Shown: positions 16,360-25,608, numbered from the stretch's first letter. The stretch: DNA of 64,000 nucleotides from Salinispora mooreana (GCF_000379065.1 NZ_KB900614.1:128265-192264); one strand, 5' to 3'. A program made the numbers and translations. The notes: a model not told the origin generated them from the letters alone.

Positions 16360-18321
16360 TCAGCGGACCATGCTGCCGACGACCGGCTTCGTCAGCAGGG
16401 CCGACTGGTTGCGCTGGATGCCCGGGTCCAGCGTCTTGGCAACGAAGATCGCATGCCAGATGCAGAAGATCAGCACCGTCCAGACCTTGCGGGAGTGGTC
16501 GGCCTCCTCCCGCTTGTGCTCATCGAGCAACCGCAGCGCGTACGGCAGGTCGATCAGGTCACCGGCGCCCGAAGTGGCCAGCATGTGCCGGGCCCACTCG
16601 TACATCTCTCCCCGCAGCCACACCCGGGTCGGGGTCGGGAAGCCCAACTTCCGGCGGTTCACGATGGCCGGCGGGACCACACCCTGTAACGCCTGGCGCA
16701 TCGCGTACTTGGTGGCGTCGGAACGCGGGGGCAGTCGCAGTTCGACCGGAATCTTTGAGGCCACATCGAAAACCGCCCGGTCCAGGAAGGGCACCCGCAC
16801 CTCCAGCGAGTGCGCCATCGAGATCCGGTCGGCCTTGACCAGGATGTCGCCGCGCAGCCAGGTGTAGAGGTCCACGTACTGCATCTTGGTGACATCGTCG
16901 AGTTCGGTGCACTCGGCGTAGATCGGGGCGGTGATGTCGGTGTAGCGCACCGAGGGGTCGTAGCGGCGCAGCAGGTGCTGCTTCTCCTCCTCGGTGAACA
17001 TCCGTGCGTTGCCGTAGTAGCGCGCCTCGATCGGGGTGGTGCCGCGCTCCAGGAAGCTCTTGCCCTTGACCCCCTGCGGAATCGCCTTCGACACCGCCCG
17101 CAGCCCCTTCTGCACGCCGCCAGGCAGGCCGTTGACCGAGCTCAGCGAGAGCGGCTCCCGGTAGATCGTGTAACCGCCGAAAAACTCGTCGGCGCCCTCG
17201 CCGGAGAGCACCACCGTGACGTGTTCAGCGGCCTTGCGCGCCACGAAGTAGAGCGGCACCAGCGCCGGGTCGGCGACCGGATCGTCCAGGTGCCAGACGA
17301 TCTTCGGCAGCGCCGCCATCATGTCCTGCGGCCCGATCTTGGTGGGAATGGTGGTGACATCGAGGTGGCGGGCCGACTCCTGGGCCACATCGATCTCCGA
17401 GTAACCGGGCACGTCGTAGCCGACCGTGAAGGTCAGAATGTTCGGGTTGAAATCCCGGGCCAGCGCCACCACCGCAGTGGAGTCGATCCCACTGGACAGG
17501 AACGAACCGACCGGGACATCCGACCGCATGTGAATCCGGACGCTGTCCCGCAGTGTCTCCCGGATCTCGTGGTAGAGCTTCTGCTCGTCCGGCACCGGAG
17601 CGGGCCGGAAGATCGGTCGGTACCACCGGCGGACATCGATTCGGCCGCCCGGCGTCCAGGTCAGGTACTCCCCCGAGCCGATCCGACGGATCCCTTGGTG
17701 CAGGGTGCCGGGCTCCGGCACGTACTGCAACGTCAGGTAGTGGCTGAGGCTGGCCGTGTCGATGCCAGCGTCACCCTGGTAGTTGGCCGGTGCGAACGGC
17801 AGCAGGGCCTTCTTCTCCGAGGCGAGGTAGAGGCCGTCAGCCGTTTCCAGATAGTGCAACGGCTTGATCCCGAAGTAGTCGCGCGCGCCGAAGGCGCGCC
17901 GCTCCTGCCGGTCCCAGATCACGAAGGCGAACATCCCCCGCAACCGGGTGAGCACCTGCTCACCCCAGTAGTGGTAGCCGGCGACGATCACCTCCCCGTC
18001 ACCGGAGGTGGCGAACTGCGCCCCGTAGTTGCGAGCCAACTCCTCCCGCAGCTCGATGTAGTTGTAGATCTCGCCGTTGAAGGTCAGCAGGTAGCGCCCG
18101 TTCGCGTAGGGCAGCGGCTCGTGACTCGACGCCACATCGATGATCGCCAGCCGCTTGTGGGCGAACACGCCGTCCGCGTACTGGCCGGTCGCGTCGCCGA
18201 CAACTTCCACCCCGGTCTCGTCCGGGCCACGATGGTGCAGGCATTCCAACGCGTTGGCGATGTGGTCGCGGTGAGCCGCGGCGTCCCCGCGCGCGCTGAA
18301 GAAGGCCAGGAGTCCGCACAT
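16360..18321 (-). CDS. asnB: Asparagine synthase (glutamine-hydrolysing)
   Basis: The enzyme makes asparagine from aspartate, glutamine and ATP. I chose the ATG at 18321 because the nucleophilic Cys must follow the initiator Met (MCGLLAFF); an ATG 9 bases upstream would bury it. The 653-residue protein has an N-terminal class II glutaminase domain (HRGPD, FNGEIYNY) and a C-terminal synthetase domain with the ATP pyrophosphatase loop SSGIDST and SGEGADEFFGGY. The length fits actinobacterial AsnB. It diverges from the aminopeptidase P gene across a 119-base gap. A specialised amidotransferase role, as in some antibiotic clusters, is possible but the housekeeping form is more likely. Confidence 0.93.
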   Translation of the reverse strand: MCGLLAFFSARGDAAAHRDHIANALECLHHRGPDETGVEVVGDATGQYADGVFAHKRLAIIDVASSHEPLPYANGRYLLTFNGEIYNYIELREELARNYGAQFATSGDGEVIVAGYHYWGEQVLTRLRGMFAFVIWDRQERRAFGARDYFGIKPLHYLETADGLYLASEKKALLPFAPANYQGDAGIDTASLSHYLTLQYVPEPGTLHQGIRRIGSGEYLTWTPGGRIDVRRWYRPIFRPAPVPDEQKLYHEIRETLRDSVRIHMRSDVPVGSFLSSGIDSTAVVALARDFNPNILTFTVGYDVPGYSEIDVAQESARHLDVTTIPTKIGPQDMMAALPKIVWHLDDPVADPALVPLYFVARKAAEHVTVVLSGEGADEFFGGYTIYREPLSLSSVNGLPGGVQKGLRAVSKAIPQGVKGKSFLERGTTPIEARYYGNARMFTEEEKQHLLRRYDPSVRYTDITAPIYAECTELDDVTKMQYVDLYTWLRGDILVKADRISMAHSLEVRVPFLDRAVFDVASKIPVELRLPPRSDATKYAMRQALQGVVPPAIVNRRKLGFPTPTRVWLRGEMYEWARHMLATSGAGDLIDLPYALRLLDEHKREEADHSRKVWTVLIFCIWHAIFVAKTLDPGIQRNQSALLTKPVVGSMVR

Positions 18322-18440
18322 GGTCGTCATCTTTTCACGCCCCCGTCGCGGCCGTAGCGGCCGTCTACGCAACAAGCCCCAGCTACCGGCCCGGCCCCAT
18401 CGGATACCGTCGGGCCAGCGACAACGCGAAGGGAGCGGAG

Positions 18441-19919
18441 ATGACCGAGGAACGCATTCACCGCGATCCAGGAGGCACGGAATCGCACGATCCGACATTC
18501 CCGGCGGCACTCCTGGCGTTCATGCGGCGGGGTTGGCGGGACAGCGCGCTGCCGGTCGTCCCGCACCCGGCGGCGCCCAACTACGCCACGCGCCGGGCGG
18601 CCCTCTCCGCGGCCTTTCCGGGCGAGACCCTGGTGATCCCCACCGGCGGCGAGCAGGTACGCGCCAACGACACCGCCCACCGATTCCGGCCGGGCAGCGA
18701 CTTCGCGTACCTGACCGGCGACTACGAGCCGGACAGCGTGCTCATACTCCGTCCGACCGGTTCCGGACACGAGCCCCTCCTCTACCTGCGGCCACACACG
18801 TCCCGGCAGACCGACGAGTTCTTCCGGAGTCGGCACGGCGAGCTGTGGCTCGGCCGGCGACGCACCCTCGCGGAGAAGTCGAACGAGGTGGGCATGCCCA
18901 CCGCCGACCTCGCTGACCTGGACGCCGCCCTGGCCGACCTCGCCCCGGCCCGAACCCGGGTACTGCGCGGCTTCGACGCCCGGGTTGACGCGGCCCTGCG
19001 CCCGTACGACGGCGGGCGGGAGCGGGAACAGCCGCCGCGTGACCAGGAGCTGGCCAGCACGATCTCCGAGCTCCGGCTGGTCAAGGACGAGTGGGAGATC
19101 GCCCAGCTCCAGGACGCGGTGGATGCCACGGTTCGCGGTTTCGAGGATGTGGCGCGGGCGCTCCCGGCCGACCAGGGAGTCTCCGAGCGGCTACTCGAGG
19201 GCATCTTCGCGCTGCGGGCCCGACACGACGGGAACGACATCGGGTACGGCTCGATTGTCGGCGCCAGCGAGCACGCCACGATCCTGCACTGGGTGCACAA
19301 TCACGGCACCACCCGCCCGGGTGACCTACTGCTGATGGACATGGGCGTGGAGAACGACCACCTCTACACCGCCGACGTGACCCGGGTGCTCCCGGTGAGT
19401 GGTCGGTTCACCGCGCTACAGCGTCAGATCTACGACATCGTCTACACCGCGCAGCAGGCCGGCATCGAGTTCATCCGGCCGGGGGTGGCGTTCAGGGATG
19501 TGCACCTGACCTGTATGCGGGTTCTCGCCGAAGGCCTGGCCGAGTTGGGCCTGCTACCGGTCAGCGTGGACGAGGCGATGGACGAGAAGTCGGCGGTATA
19601 CCGACGGTGGACTCTGCACGGCTTCGGACACATGCTCGGCATCGATGTGCACGACTGCGCAAACTCGCGCAGTGAGATGTACCGCGACGGCACCCTGGGC
19701 GAGGGCTATGTGCTCACCGTGGAGCCGGGCCTGTACTTCCAGCCCGAGGACGAGTTGGTACCGGAGGAGCTGCGCGGCATCGGCATCCGGATCGAGGACG
19801 ACGTCCTGGTCACGGCGAACGGCACGATGAACCTCTCCGCCGGGCTCCCCCGGACCGCTGACGACGTGGAAACCTGGCTGGCTGAGCAGCGGGAGGCGGG
19901 CCCGCGCCTGCCGGGCTAA
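18441..19919 (+). CDS. pepP: Xaa-Pro aminopeptidase (aminopeptidase P, M24B)
   Basis: This 492-residue cytoplasmic peptidase removes the N-terminal residue from peptides whose second residue is proline. It has the AMP_N domain (about 35-200, with DFAYLTGDYEPDSVL) followed by the pita-bread catalytic domain. The metal ligands appear in order: the first Asp in LLLMDMGVE, the second in TADVTR, the His in GFGHMLGIDVHD, the Glu in TVEPGLY and the last Glu in GIRIEDD. The ATG at 18441 follows GGGAGCGGAG. It runs alone, divergent from asnB. Confidence 0.94.
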   Translation: MTEERIHRDPGGTESHDPTFPAALLAFMRRGWRDSALPVVPHPAAPNYATRRAALSAAFPGETLVIPTGGEQVRANDTAHRFRPGSDFAYLTGDYEPDSVLILRPTGSGHEPLLYLRPHTSRQTDEFFRSRHGELWLGRRRTLAEKSNEVGMPTADLADLDAALADLAPARTRVLRGFDARVDAALRPYDGGREREQPPRDQELASTISELRLVKDEWEIAQLQDAVDATVRGFEDVARALPADQGVSERLLEGIFALRARHDGNDIGYGSIVGASEHATILHWVHNHGTTRPGDLLLMDMGVENDHLYTADVTRVLPVSGRFTALQRQIYDIVYTAQQAGIEFIRPGVAFRDVHLTCMRVLAEGLAELGLLPVSVDEAMDEKSAVYRRWTLHGFGHMLGIDVHDCANSRSEMYRDGTLGEGYVLTVEPGLYFQPEDELVPEELRGIGIRIEDDVLVTANGTMNLSAGLPRTADDVETWLAEQREAGPRLPG

Positions 19920-20064
19920 CCCAGCCGGCCGGGCCTCGGGCCGCACCGATTTCGTTGGGGACTTTCCGCTCCGAAGCGACATCAGCGCAACCTTTTCCTT
20001 TATAGGGAGTTTCGTCCGTTTTGCGCCAGCTCGACCATTCACTCCCACGTGCCTCAAATAAGTA
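19920..20064. other. Gap with relatively AT-rich stretch before leader copy A
   Basis: No gene is visible here. A run of T-rich sequence (ttttcctttatagg near 20000) stands out from the GC-rich surroundings and may hold the promoter for the leader copy that follows. Confidence 0.35.
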
Positions 20065-20200
20065 GCTTTTTCGGATACATCCTCATCCGCGATGGATCCT
20101 CTATTACGGTGTTCATCAGAGAGTGGAAGCCGATTTGTAGCAGGTCACGCCACCTTCGGCTGGTACGGGCCTTCTGGGAGCCGAAAGGGCGAACGCTCTG
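20065..20200 (+). promoter_or_regulatory. Leader copy A of a duplicated upstream element
   Basis: This block shares conserved words, order and spacing with 20604-20739: TCGGATA (20071), ACGGTG (20106), CCGATTTGTAG (20130-20140) followed by AGG and CAC. TCGGATA begins exactly 130 bases before an ATG in both copies. It precedes a decayed paralogue of the downstream beta-helix gene. It is either a promoter with fixed protein sites or a structured leader; I recognise neither. Confidence 0.65.
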
Positions 20201-20394
20201 ATGTCCACCAAGATCACAAATTACGCGCCAGGGGCGGCCCGACCCAGGCCATCCTCCACGCCAACCAGAACCACGGCCCCGCGCTGACCCGCACCACGGG
20301 CGGCGGCGTCGTCGTGCGGACGTTCGCGATCGAGGAGAACCAACCAACGAACCACCTGGGCAGCGCGGCCATCCCGGAACGCTGCTTTGGCTGA
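20201..20394 (+). pseudogene. Collapsed paralogue of the beta-helix protein
   Basis: An ATG at 20201 sits where the start of the downstream gene would be relative to the shared leader, but its frame stops after 28 codons. The neighbouring frame contains TQAILHANQNHG, like the IQAIIYANDNQG near residue 104 of the intact protein. It then jumps to AIEENQPTNHLGSAAIPERCFG-stop, matching the intact C-terminus (AI, N, PTN, GS, I and CFG in register). So the first strand and the last 25 residues remain, with some 480 residues deleted between and a frame change near the start. A strong terminator follows. Confidence 0.7.
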
Positions 20395-20422
20395 GTTCCC
20401 GCTGAGAGCACCACCACATAAA

Positions 20423-20461
20423 GCGGGCTCCTCCGACCGTCACCCGGCCGGAGGAGCCCGC
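20423..20461 (+). terminator. Terminator after the collapsed paralogue
   Basis: GCGGGCTCCTCCG (20423-20435) and CGGAGGAGCCCGC (20449-20461) form a perfect 13-bp stem with a 13-base loop. Confidence 0.75.
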
Positions 20462-20603
20462 ACCGTCTCCGGGCGCCCCACACCACACGAACAACCCCGT
20501 CCAGGGTGCGACGCCCCGAAGTCGGCTGCCCCTACAGGCCTGGTCGCACCAGACCCGAGACCGAACCTCGTCCTGATCTAGCTACCAACACTACAAATGC
20601 GGA

Positions 20604-20739
20604 CTTTCTTCGGATAAGCCCTCAAGGTGAAGATGTTTCTCATACGGTGCTTCTGGGAGCTACAACCGATTTGTAGTAGGGACACCGGCTTCGTGATGCT
20701 GCGTCCCTGTCTGGTACGAGGAGAGGGCAGAGAGCTCCG
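20604..20739 (+). promoter_or_regulatory. Leader copy B of the duplicated upstream element
   Basis: This is the second copy of the element at 20065-20200: TCGGATA (20610), ACGGTG (20644) and CCGATTTGTAG (20666-20676). In this copy CTACAA (20661-20666 region) can pair with TTGTAG (20671-20676) as a small hairpin, but copy A cannot form it, so the word itself rather than the hairpin is conserved. It directly precedes the intact beta-helix gene. Confidence 0.65.
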
Positions 20740-22638
20740 ATGTACAACTACCTACCGAATAACAACGCGGCCGACCTGGAGGCGACGTCGAAGCGCCGGC
20801 GCAAGCTCTGGCTCGCCAGCGGCGTCGCCGGCGCGGTCGGCATCGCCCTGGTCGGCCTTACCGGAGTCGGTGCCGGCGCCGAGGAGGTGTCCGGCAACAC
20901 CACCCAGGTCACCAAGGACGGCGAGCGGTCCGCCGAGGACCGGGACATGGGCCGCGAGGGCGACTGGGATAGCCGGCACGACTGGAAAGACCGCGAGAAG
21001 AAGGAGCGCGAAAGGAAGGTGCCCTGCAAGACCGACAAGCTGATCCAGGCGATCATCTACGCCAATGACAACCAGGGCGGCGTCCTCAAGCTGGCCAAGG
21101 ACTGCACCTACACGCTGACCCGCTCCGACGACTTCGGCAACGGCCTGCCGGTGATCGAGGAACCGATTAAGCTCGTCGGCCACAACACCAAGATTGTCCG
21201 GGACAGCCAGGCCGACTCCTTCCGGATCTTCAATGTCGGCCGCGGCGGACATCTGAAGGTCGAGGGTCTGACCATCAAGGGCGGCAAGACCGTCGATGTC
21301 GAGCTGGGCGAGAACACCGCGGAAGCGGTGTGGGCGCGCTTCTCGAACTCGGTCGCGGCGGGCGAGGCAGCCCAGGCCGGTCAGCCGTACCTACCGCTGT
21401 TGCAGGGCGAGCCGCAGGGCACGGACGCCGATGCCGCCACGGCGACGCCGACCGAGACGGCAGACACGACGACCCCTGCCGCCACGGCAGCGTCCGCCGA
21501 CGCGGCCAGCACGGCCGCGAACGCGGCTACCCCGGCCGACATGGCACAGACCACACAATGGTCAAACCGCGCCGGCGCTACCAATGGGGACGACGCCACC
21601 AACGGCCAGAACGCCAATGGCAACGGCAACGGCCAGAACGCCAATGGCAACGGCAACGGCCAGGACGCCAACGGCAACGGCCAGAACGCCAACGGCAACG
21701 GCAACGGCCAGAACGGCAACGGGGACGACGCCGCCGACGGGGACGACGCCGCCGACGTGCTCGTGGACGAGAATGTCAGTGACGGCGCCGGCGTCCTGGT
21801 GCAGTCCGGCGGCTCCGCCGAATTCGAGAAGTCCGTTCTGGAGTACAATGTCGCCGGCGGACTCGGAGGCGGGATCGCCAACTTCGGCAAGACCAGCCTC
21901 TACCACACCACGGTGCAGGATTCCGCCGCCCTCACCTACGGTGGCGGAATCTTCAACGCCGGCATCCTGAAGGTGTCTTCGTCGAAGGTGAAGGACAACG
22001 GTGCCCCCTTTGGTGGTGCCGGCATCGCCAACGGGGCGGCATTCGTCGGGGGTGACGACATCGAGGCCGGCACGGTCAAGCTCGAGAAGGCCGATGTCAG
22101 CGGGAACAACACGCTCGGCTTCGGCGGGGGCCTGCTCGACATCGGGGGCGACACCACGGTCAAGGACTCAAAGATCAATTCTAACCTGGCGCTCCTCGCC
22201 GGTGGTGGTATCACGGCGGTCGGGCAGAGCAACCTCTACGTGAAGGGCACAGAGGTTGCCGACAACGACACTGTCGGGGTTGGTGCCGGTATGGCCTTGA
22301 CGCTCGGCGCCATTGCCAACGTGGACAAGAGCAAGATCGTGGGGAACAAGGCTGGCACCTTCGGTGGCGGCGTGTTCAACGTCCTCAGCGCGGTCACGCT
22401 CCGCTACAGCACAGTCTCCGAAAACACCGCCGGTATCGTCGGAGCCGGGATCTTCAACGTCGCGGGCAGTGTTGACCTGACCGCCACCAAGGTGTTGAAG
22501 AACCGCTCCCTCTTCGAGCCGGGTGGCGTCTTCAGCGCCTTTGGTGAAGTAACGGTGGACAACAAGTCCGCGATCAAGGGCAATTCCCCAACCAACTGCA
22601 AGGGTAGCCCCGACGAGATCGAGAACTGCTTCGGCTGA
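20740..22638 (+). CDS. Secreted right-handed beta-helix protein with PMP-like repeats
   Basis: This 632-residue protein begins with a charged segment and a hydrophobic signal or anchor helix (about 30-46, ending GAGAEE), so it is probably exported. A first beta-helix part (about 95-190) is interrupted by an Ala/Thr-rich stretch (about 205-265) and an Asn-Gly-Gln repeat (about 288-339). Then comes a long region of short strands (about 340-630) with recurring GGGI-x-N and GAGI-x-N turns, like the repeats of polymorphic outer membrane and pectate-lyase-like proteins. No catalytic residues are evident. It may be a surface or matrix protein. It shares its leader with a decayed paralogue just upstream. 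Confidence 0.8.
   Translation: MYNYLPNNNAADLEATSKRRRKLWLASGVAGAVGIALVGLTGVGAGAEEVSGNTTQVTKDGERSAEDRDMGREGDWDSRHDWKDREKKERERKVPCKTDKLIQAIIYANDNQGGVLKLAKDCTYTLTRSDDFGNGLPVIEEPIKLVGHNTKIVRDSQADSFRIFNVGRGGHLKVEGLTIKGGKTVDVELGENTAEAVWARFSNSVAAGEAAQAGQPYLPLLQGEPQGTDADAATATPTETADTTTPAATAASADAASTAANAATPADMAQTTQWSNRAGATNGDDATNGQNANGNGNGQNANGNGNGQDANGNGQNANGNGNGQNGNGDDAADGDDAADVLVDENVSDGAGVLVQSGGSAEFEKSVLEYNVAGGLGGGIANFGKTSLYHTTVQDSAALTYGGGIFNAGILKVSSSKVKDNGAPFGGAGIANGAAFVGGDDIEAGTVKLEKADVSGNNTLGFGGGLLDIGGDTTVKDSKINSNLALLAGGGITAVGQSNLYVKGTEVADNDTVGVGAGMALTLGAIANVDKSKIVGNKAGTFGGGVFNVLSAVTLRYSTVSENTAGIVGAGIFNVAGSVDLTATKVLKNRSLFEPGGVFSAFGEVTVDNKSAIKGNSPTNCKGSPDEIENCFG
21601..21756 (+). repeat. In-frame tandem repeat (NGQNANGNG units)
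   Basis: A 27-base unit coding NGQNANGNG occurs at 21601 and 21628, then a 21-base variant at 21655, a 27-base unit at 21676 and a 21-base variant at 21703. Two copies of an 18-base unit coding GDDAAD follow (21721-21756). All unit lengths are multiples of three, so copy number can change without breaking the frame. The insert sits inside the beta-helix domain. Confidence 0.85.
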
Positions 22639-22653
22639 TCGATCAGCTAGCCA

Positions 22654-22689
22654 GTCCGGCCCCCTCCGCGCCAGCGGAGGGGGCCGGAC
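22654..22689. terminator. Bidirectional terminator between the beta-helix and pullulanase genes
   Basis: A perfect 16-bp inverted repeat (22654-22669 with 22674-22689) and a 4-base loop sits between two convergent genes, 15 bases after the beta-helix stop. Confidence 0.85.
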
Positions 22690-22705
22690 CCCACTGTTCC
22701 GGAGG

Positions 22706-25552
22706 TCACCGCTGCACGAAGACCGCCAGACTGCGGGCCGGAACCGTGAACGTGCCGCTGTCGGCCGCGAACAAGGAGGTCCGCAGCGTCTCATCGGCGG
22801 AGCTGCGCAGCTCTGGGTGCAGCCTGATGTCCGCCCCGCGCAGGTCGGTGAGTTGTTGGGTAGCCGACTCCGGCCTGGCGTTGAAGACCACCGTCACCGA
22901 CCGCCAAGGACCACCCAACCCACGGCTGTCCAGCGTCATCGTCAGCACGCCGGGCTGCTCCGCGCGACCCGACAACGGGAACGCCACCCGCTGCTGCACC
23001 TGCTCCGCCGTCCGCAACCCGAACACCGGCGACGAGGAGCGAATTCGGAGCAGCTCGACATACCGCGCCTCGGCCAGGTCCATCGTCGCGCAACCGGGCA
23101 CCAGCGTCGGGTCGGCCAGCAGGGGCCGGGCGTACGGCCACTTGTCCTTGTTGTCGGACTCGGCCGGGAGCCCGACGCCGAACCCGTTGCCCTGGGCACA
23201 GTCCCACCGGATCTGGTTGAACCAGTCACCCGAGTTGTACGAGTTTCGGTCCAGGGACTTCGACCGCAGCCGCTCACTGCCGGCGGTGACGAAGCCGGTG
23301 CCCTGGCCCAGCAGAGCCGTGCCGAGCGCAAGCACCTGCATCCGGGCTCGGTCCACCGGCGCGGTCTCCGCTGGCAGCTTGTACGCCAGCGCGTCGTACA
23401 GGATCTCGTTGTCGTGCGCATCGACGTAGGTGACCGACTCACCCGGAGCGGTCGTGTAGCCGGCTGGCGATCCGTTGTAGTCCACCTGCGCCCCGGTTAC
23501 CTGCTCGCCGGCGGTGTTGGTGAACCGGTAGTCGCGCAGGTTGCCGGTGAGCCCCACCTTGATCAGGTCGTGCTGGTGCAGCAGGTGCGCGCGCTGCTCC
23601 GCCGTTGAACCGTTGACCGGGTCGTGGTTGGGGTCGGTGTACAGCCCGGAGGCGAAGCCCTGTCGCCGTGGGTTGGCGTCGAAGGGGCCACCCCCGCGCA
23701 CCGCGTCCCGGAGCCGATCGTTGAAGGTGCCGATACCGGTGCCGGCCAGGTTGGCCTGGGTTGCCTGAACGAACCGGGCGCCGTCGGCCACCTCGCCGAA
23801 GTTCCAGCCCTCGCCATACAGCAGAATGCCGCGACCGTCGACCCCGTCGCGGGCGACGGTCAGCTCGTCCAGGGCGGCGCGGACGGCCAGCATGTTCGCC
23901 TTCGGATGGTGCCCCATCAGGTCGAACCGGAAGCCGTCCACCTTGTACTCTTTCGCCCAGGTGACCACCGAGTCGACCACGAGCTTGCCCATCATGGCGT
24001 GCTCGGGTGCGGTGTTGGCGCAGCAGGTTGAGGTGGCGACCGAGCCATCTGCCAGCAGCCGGTGGTAGTAGCCGGGAACCACTTGGTCCAGCACCGAGTC
24101 CGGGTCGGTGCCCGTCGCCGAGGTGTGGTTGTAGACGACATCGAGCACCACCCGCAGCCCGGCGTCGTTCACCCCGGCGACCATCCGCCGGAACTCGGTG
24201 GTCCGCGCCGCTCCGGCTGGGTCAACGGCGTAGCCACCCTCCGGCACGGTGTAGTGCAGCGGGTCGTACCCCCAGTTGTAGCCGTCGGTGTCGGCGACCG
24301 CGGCGACGCATCGCTGCTGTTCGTCCGAGTCCGGCGGGAGCGCCGCCAGGTCGCAGGGGGGTTGCTGCTGGTCGGAGCGGCGTTCCGGGATCGTGGCGAA
24401 GTCGAACGCCGGAAGTAGGTGCAGGTGGGTCGTACCGGCATCGCCGAGCGCCCTCAGGTGTCGCATCCCCGCCGTGCTCGGGTCGGTGAAGGCACGGAAG
24501 GTGCCGCGTCGCTCGGCCGGCACCGTGCTGTCAGCGATCGAGAAGTCCCGCACCGACAGCTCGGAGATCTGCGCCTGCGTCGCCGGGACCGCCGCCGGTT
24601 TACGCAGCCGTGTCCAGCCTGGTGGCGCGAGCCGTGGGTCGGCGAGGTCGACGATCTGGCTGTGGGTGGAGTCGGGGGCGAGGGCCAGCGAGTACGGGTC
24701 GGTCACCGCCGCGGTGACCATCTGCTGCTCGGCCGGCTGCCACGCCTCGACCTGATAGCGGTAGTACTTCCCGGTCCAGGAGGGGGTTCCCCGCACCGAC
24801 CACACGCCGGTGCGGTCGTCCCGGCGCATGGGGATTTGCCGCGGTCGCGACGTCGGTGTGTCGAACAATTGCAGTGCCACCGTACGGGCGGTGGGGGCCC
24901 AGACCGCGAGCGTCGGCGCCGCACCGGCGAAGGTCGGGCCGAGCCGCGCCCGGGTCGCCGAGGCGTAGACGTCGTCGAGCACTCCGGGGATCTGGACGCC
25001 GGTGGCGGCGCGGAGGATGCCCGCGGCGTCCCGCTCGGTCACCACGAGTTGTCCGCGCAGCGCCGCCGGCACATCGGCCAGGTGCTGTCGGTTCAGGGTG
25101 AGGGCCTGATACGCCCCCAGGTGCGGGAACCGCTCGCGCTGTTCCGCGGTCAGCCCGTGCCGCCGGACCTGCAGCGGGATCGTCCGGTACGTCCCGGTGA
25201 GTTCGCCGTCAACCAGGGTCACCCCGCCGGCCGCGGCGGTCACCAGGGCGTACGTCGTGCGGTCCGGGACCTCGGTCGGCCAGGCGACCGTGCGGCGGTC
25301 GATCCAGTGCGCCTTCTGCCCGGTGAGGTCGAGGCCGACGGTGGTCCCGGTTTCCGGTTGTTGGTGACTACCGGCGGCGAGCAGCGTGGTGGCGAGGTGC
25401 TCGGCGGTCCACGGCTCGGCACCGGTCACGGCCAGCACATCGGCATCGTCGGGCGGTTCAGGGTGAACGAAGGTGGTGGTGCCGGCGAGGGTGAGGGTCG
25501 CCAGCGAGGCGAGAGTGAGCAGCGCCTTGCGCGGAATCGGCGGGGGTTTCAT
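22706..25552 (-). CDS. Secreted pullulanase-type alpha-1,6-glucosidase (GH13)
   Basis: The ATG at 25552 has an AGGAAGG site 6 bases upstream and opens a signal peptide (MKPPPIPRKALLTLASLATLTLAG). The 948-residue protein has N-terminal accessory domains, a CBM48-like domain (LAVWAPTARTVALQLFD), and a GH13 barrel with YNWGYDP, DVVYNHT, DGFRFDLMGHH (nucleophile Asp), LYGEGWNFGE (acid Glu) and YVDAHDNE (third Asp). This is the full pullulanase set. It debranches starch or glycogen-type glucans outside the cell. An operator-like repeat lies about 57 bases upstream. Paired cysteines (CDL, QQRC) in an inserted loop are typical of secreted members. Confidence 0.93.
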   Translation of the reverse strand: MKPPPIPRKALLTLASLATLTLAGTTTFVHPEPPDDADVLAVTGAEPWTAEHLATTLLAAGSHQQPETGTTVGLDLTGQKAHWIDRRTVAWPTEVPDRTTYALVTAAAGGVTLVDGELTGTYRTIPLQVRRHGLTAEQRERFPHLGAYQALTLNRQHLADVPAALRGQLVVTERDAAGILRAATGVQIPGVLDDVYASATRARLGPTFAGAAPTLAVWAPTARTVALQLFDTPTSRPRQIPMRRDDRTGVWSVRGTPSWTGKYYRYQVEAWQPAEQQMVTAAVTDPYSLALAPDSTHSQIVDLADPRLAPPGWTRLRKPAAVPATQAQISELSVRDFSIADSTVPAERRGTFRAFTDPSTAGMRHLRALGDAGTTHLHLLPAFDFATIPERRSDQQQPPCDLAALPPDSDEQQRCVAAVADTDGYNWGYDPLHYTVPEGGYAVDPAGAARTTEFRRMVAGVNDAGLRVVLDVVYNHTSATGTDPDSVLDQVVPGYYHRLLADGSVATSTCCANTAPEHAMMGKLVVDSVVTWAKEYKVDGFRFDLMGHHPKANMLAVRAALDELTVARDGVDGRGILLYGEGWNFGEVADGARFVQATQANLAGTGIGTFNDRLRDAVRGGGPFDANPRRQGFASGLYTDPNHDPVNGSTAEQRAHLLHQHDLIKVGLTGNLRDYRFTNTAGEQVTGAQVDYNGSPAGYTTAPGESVTYVDAHDNEILYDALAYKLPAETAPVDRARMQVLALGTALLGQGTGFVTAGSERLRSKSLDRNSYNSGDWFNQIRWDCAQGNGFGVGLPAESDNKDKWPYARPLLADPTLVPGCATMDLAEARYVELLRIRSSSPVFGLRTAEQVQQRVAFPLSGRAEQPGVLTMTLDSRGLGGPWRSVTVVFNARPESATQQLTDLRGADIRLHPELRSSADETLRTSLFAADSGTFTVPARSLAVFVQR

Positions 25553-25608
25553 CGACGGCCTTCCTCTGGTCGCTGATGAGCCGCACGCTAGCTGCCGCTG
25601 AAATTTTC

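Noticed and set aside
16810..18357. A 515-residue plus-strand frame opposite asnB
   Set aside because: It is antisense to the asparagine synthase motifs and has no coherent protein features.
20661..20676. Conserved hairpin CTACAA/TTGTAG as the core of the duplicated leader
   Set aside because: Only copy B can form it; copy A has the TTGTAG word but not the partner.
21601..21756. CRISPR-like array
   Set aside because: Repeats are directly adjacent, coding and in frame; there are no unique spacers or cas genes.
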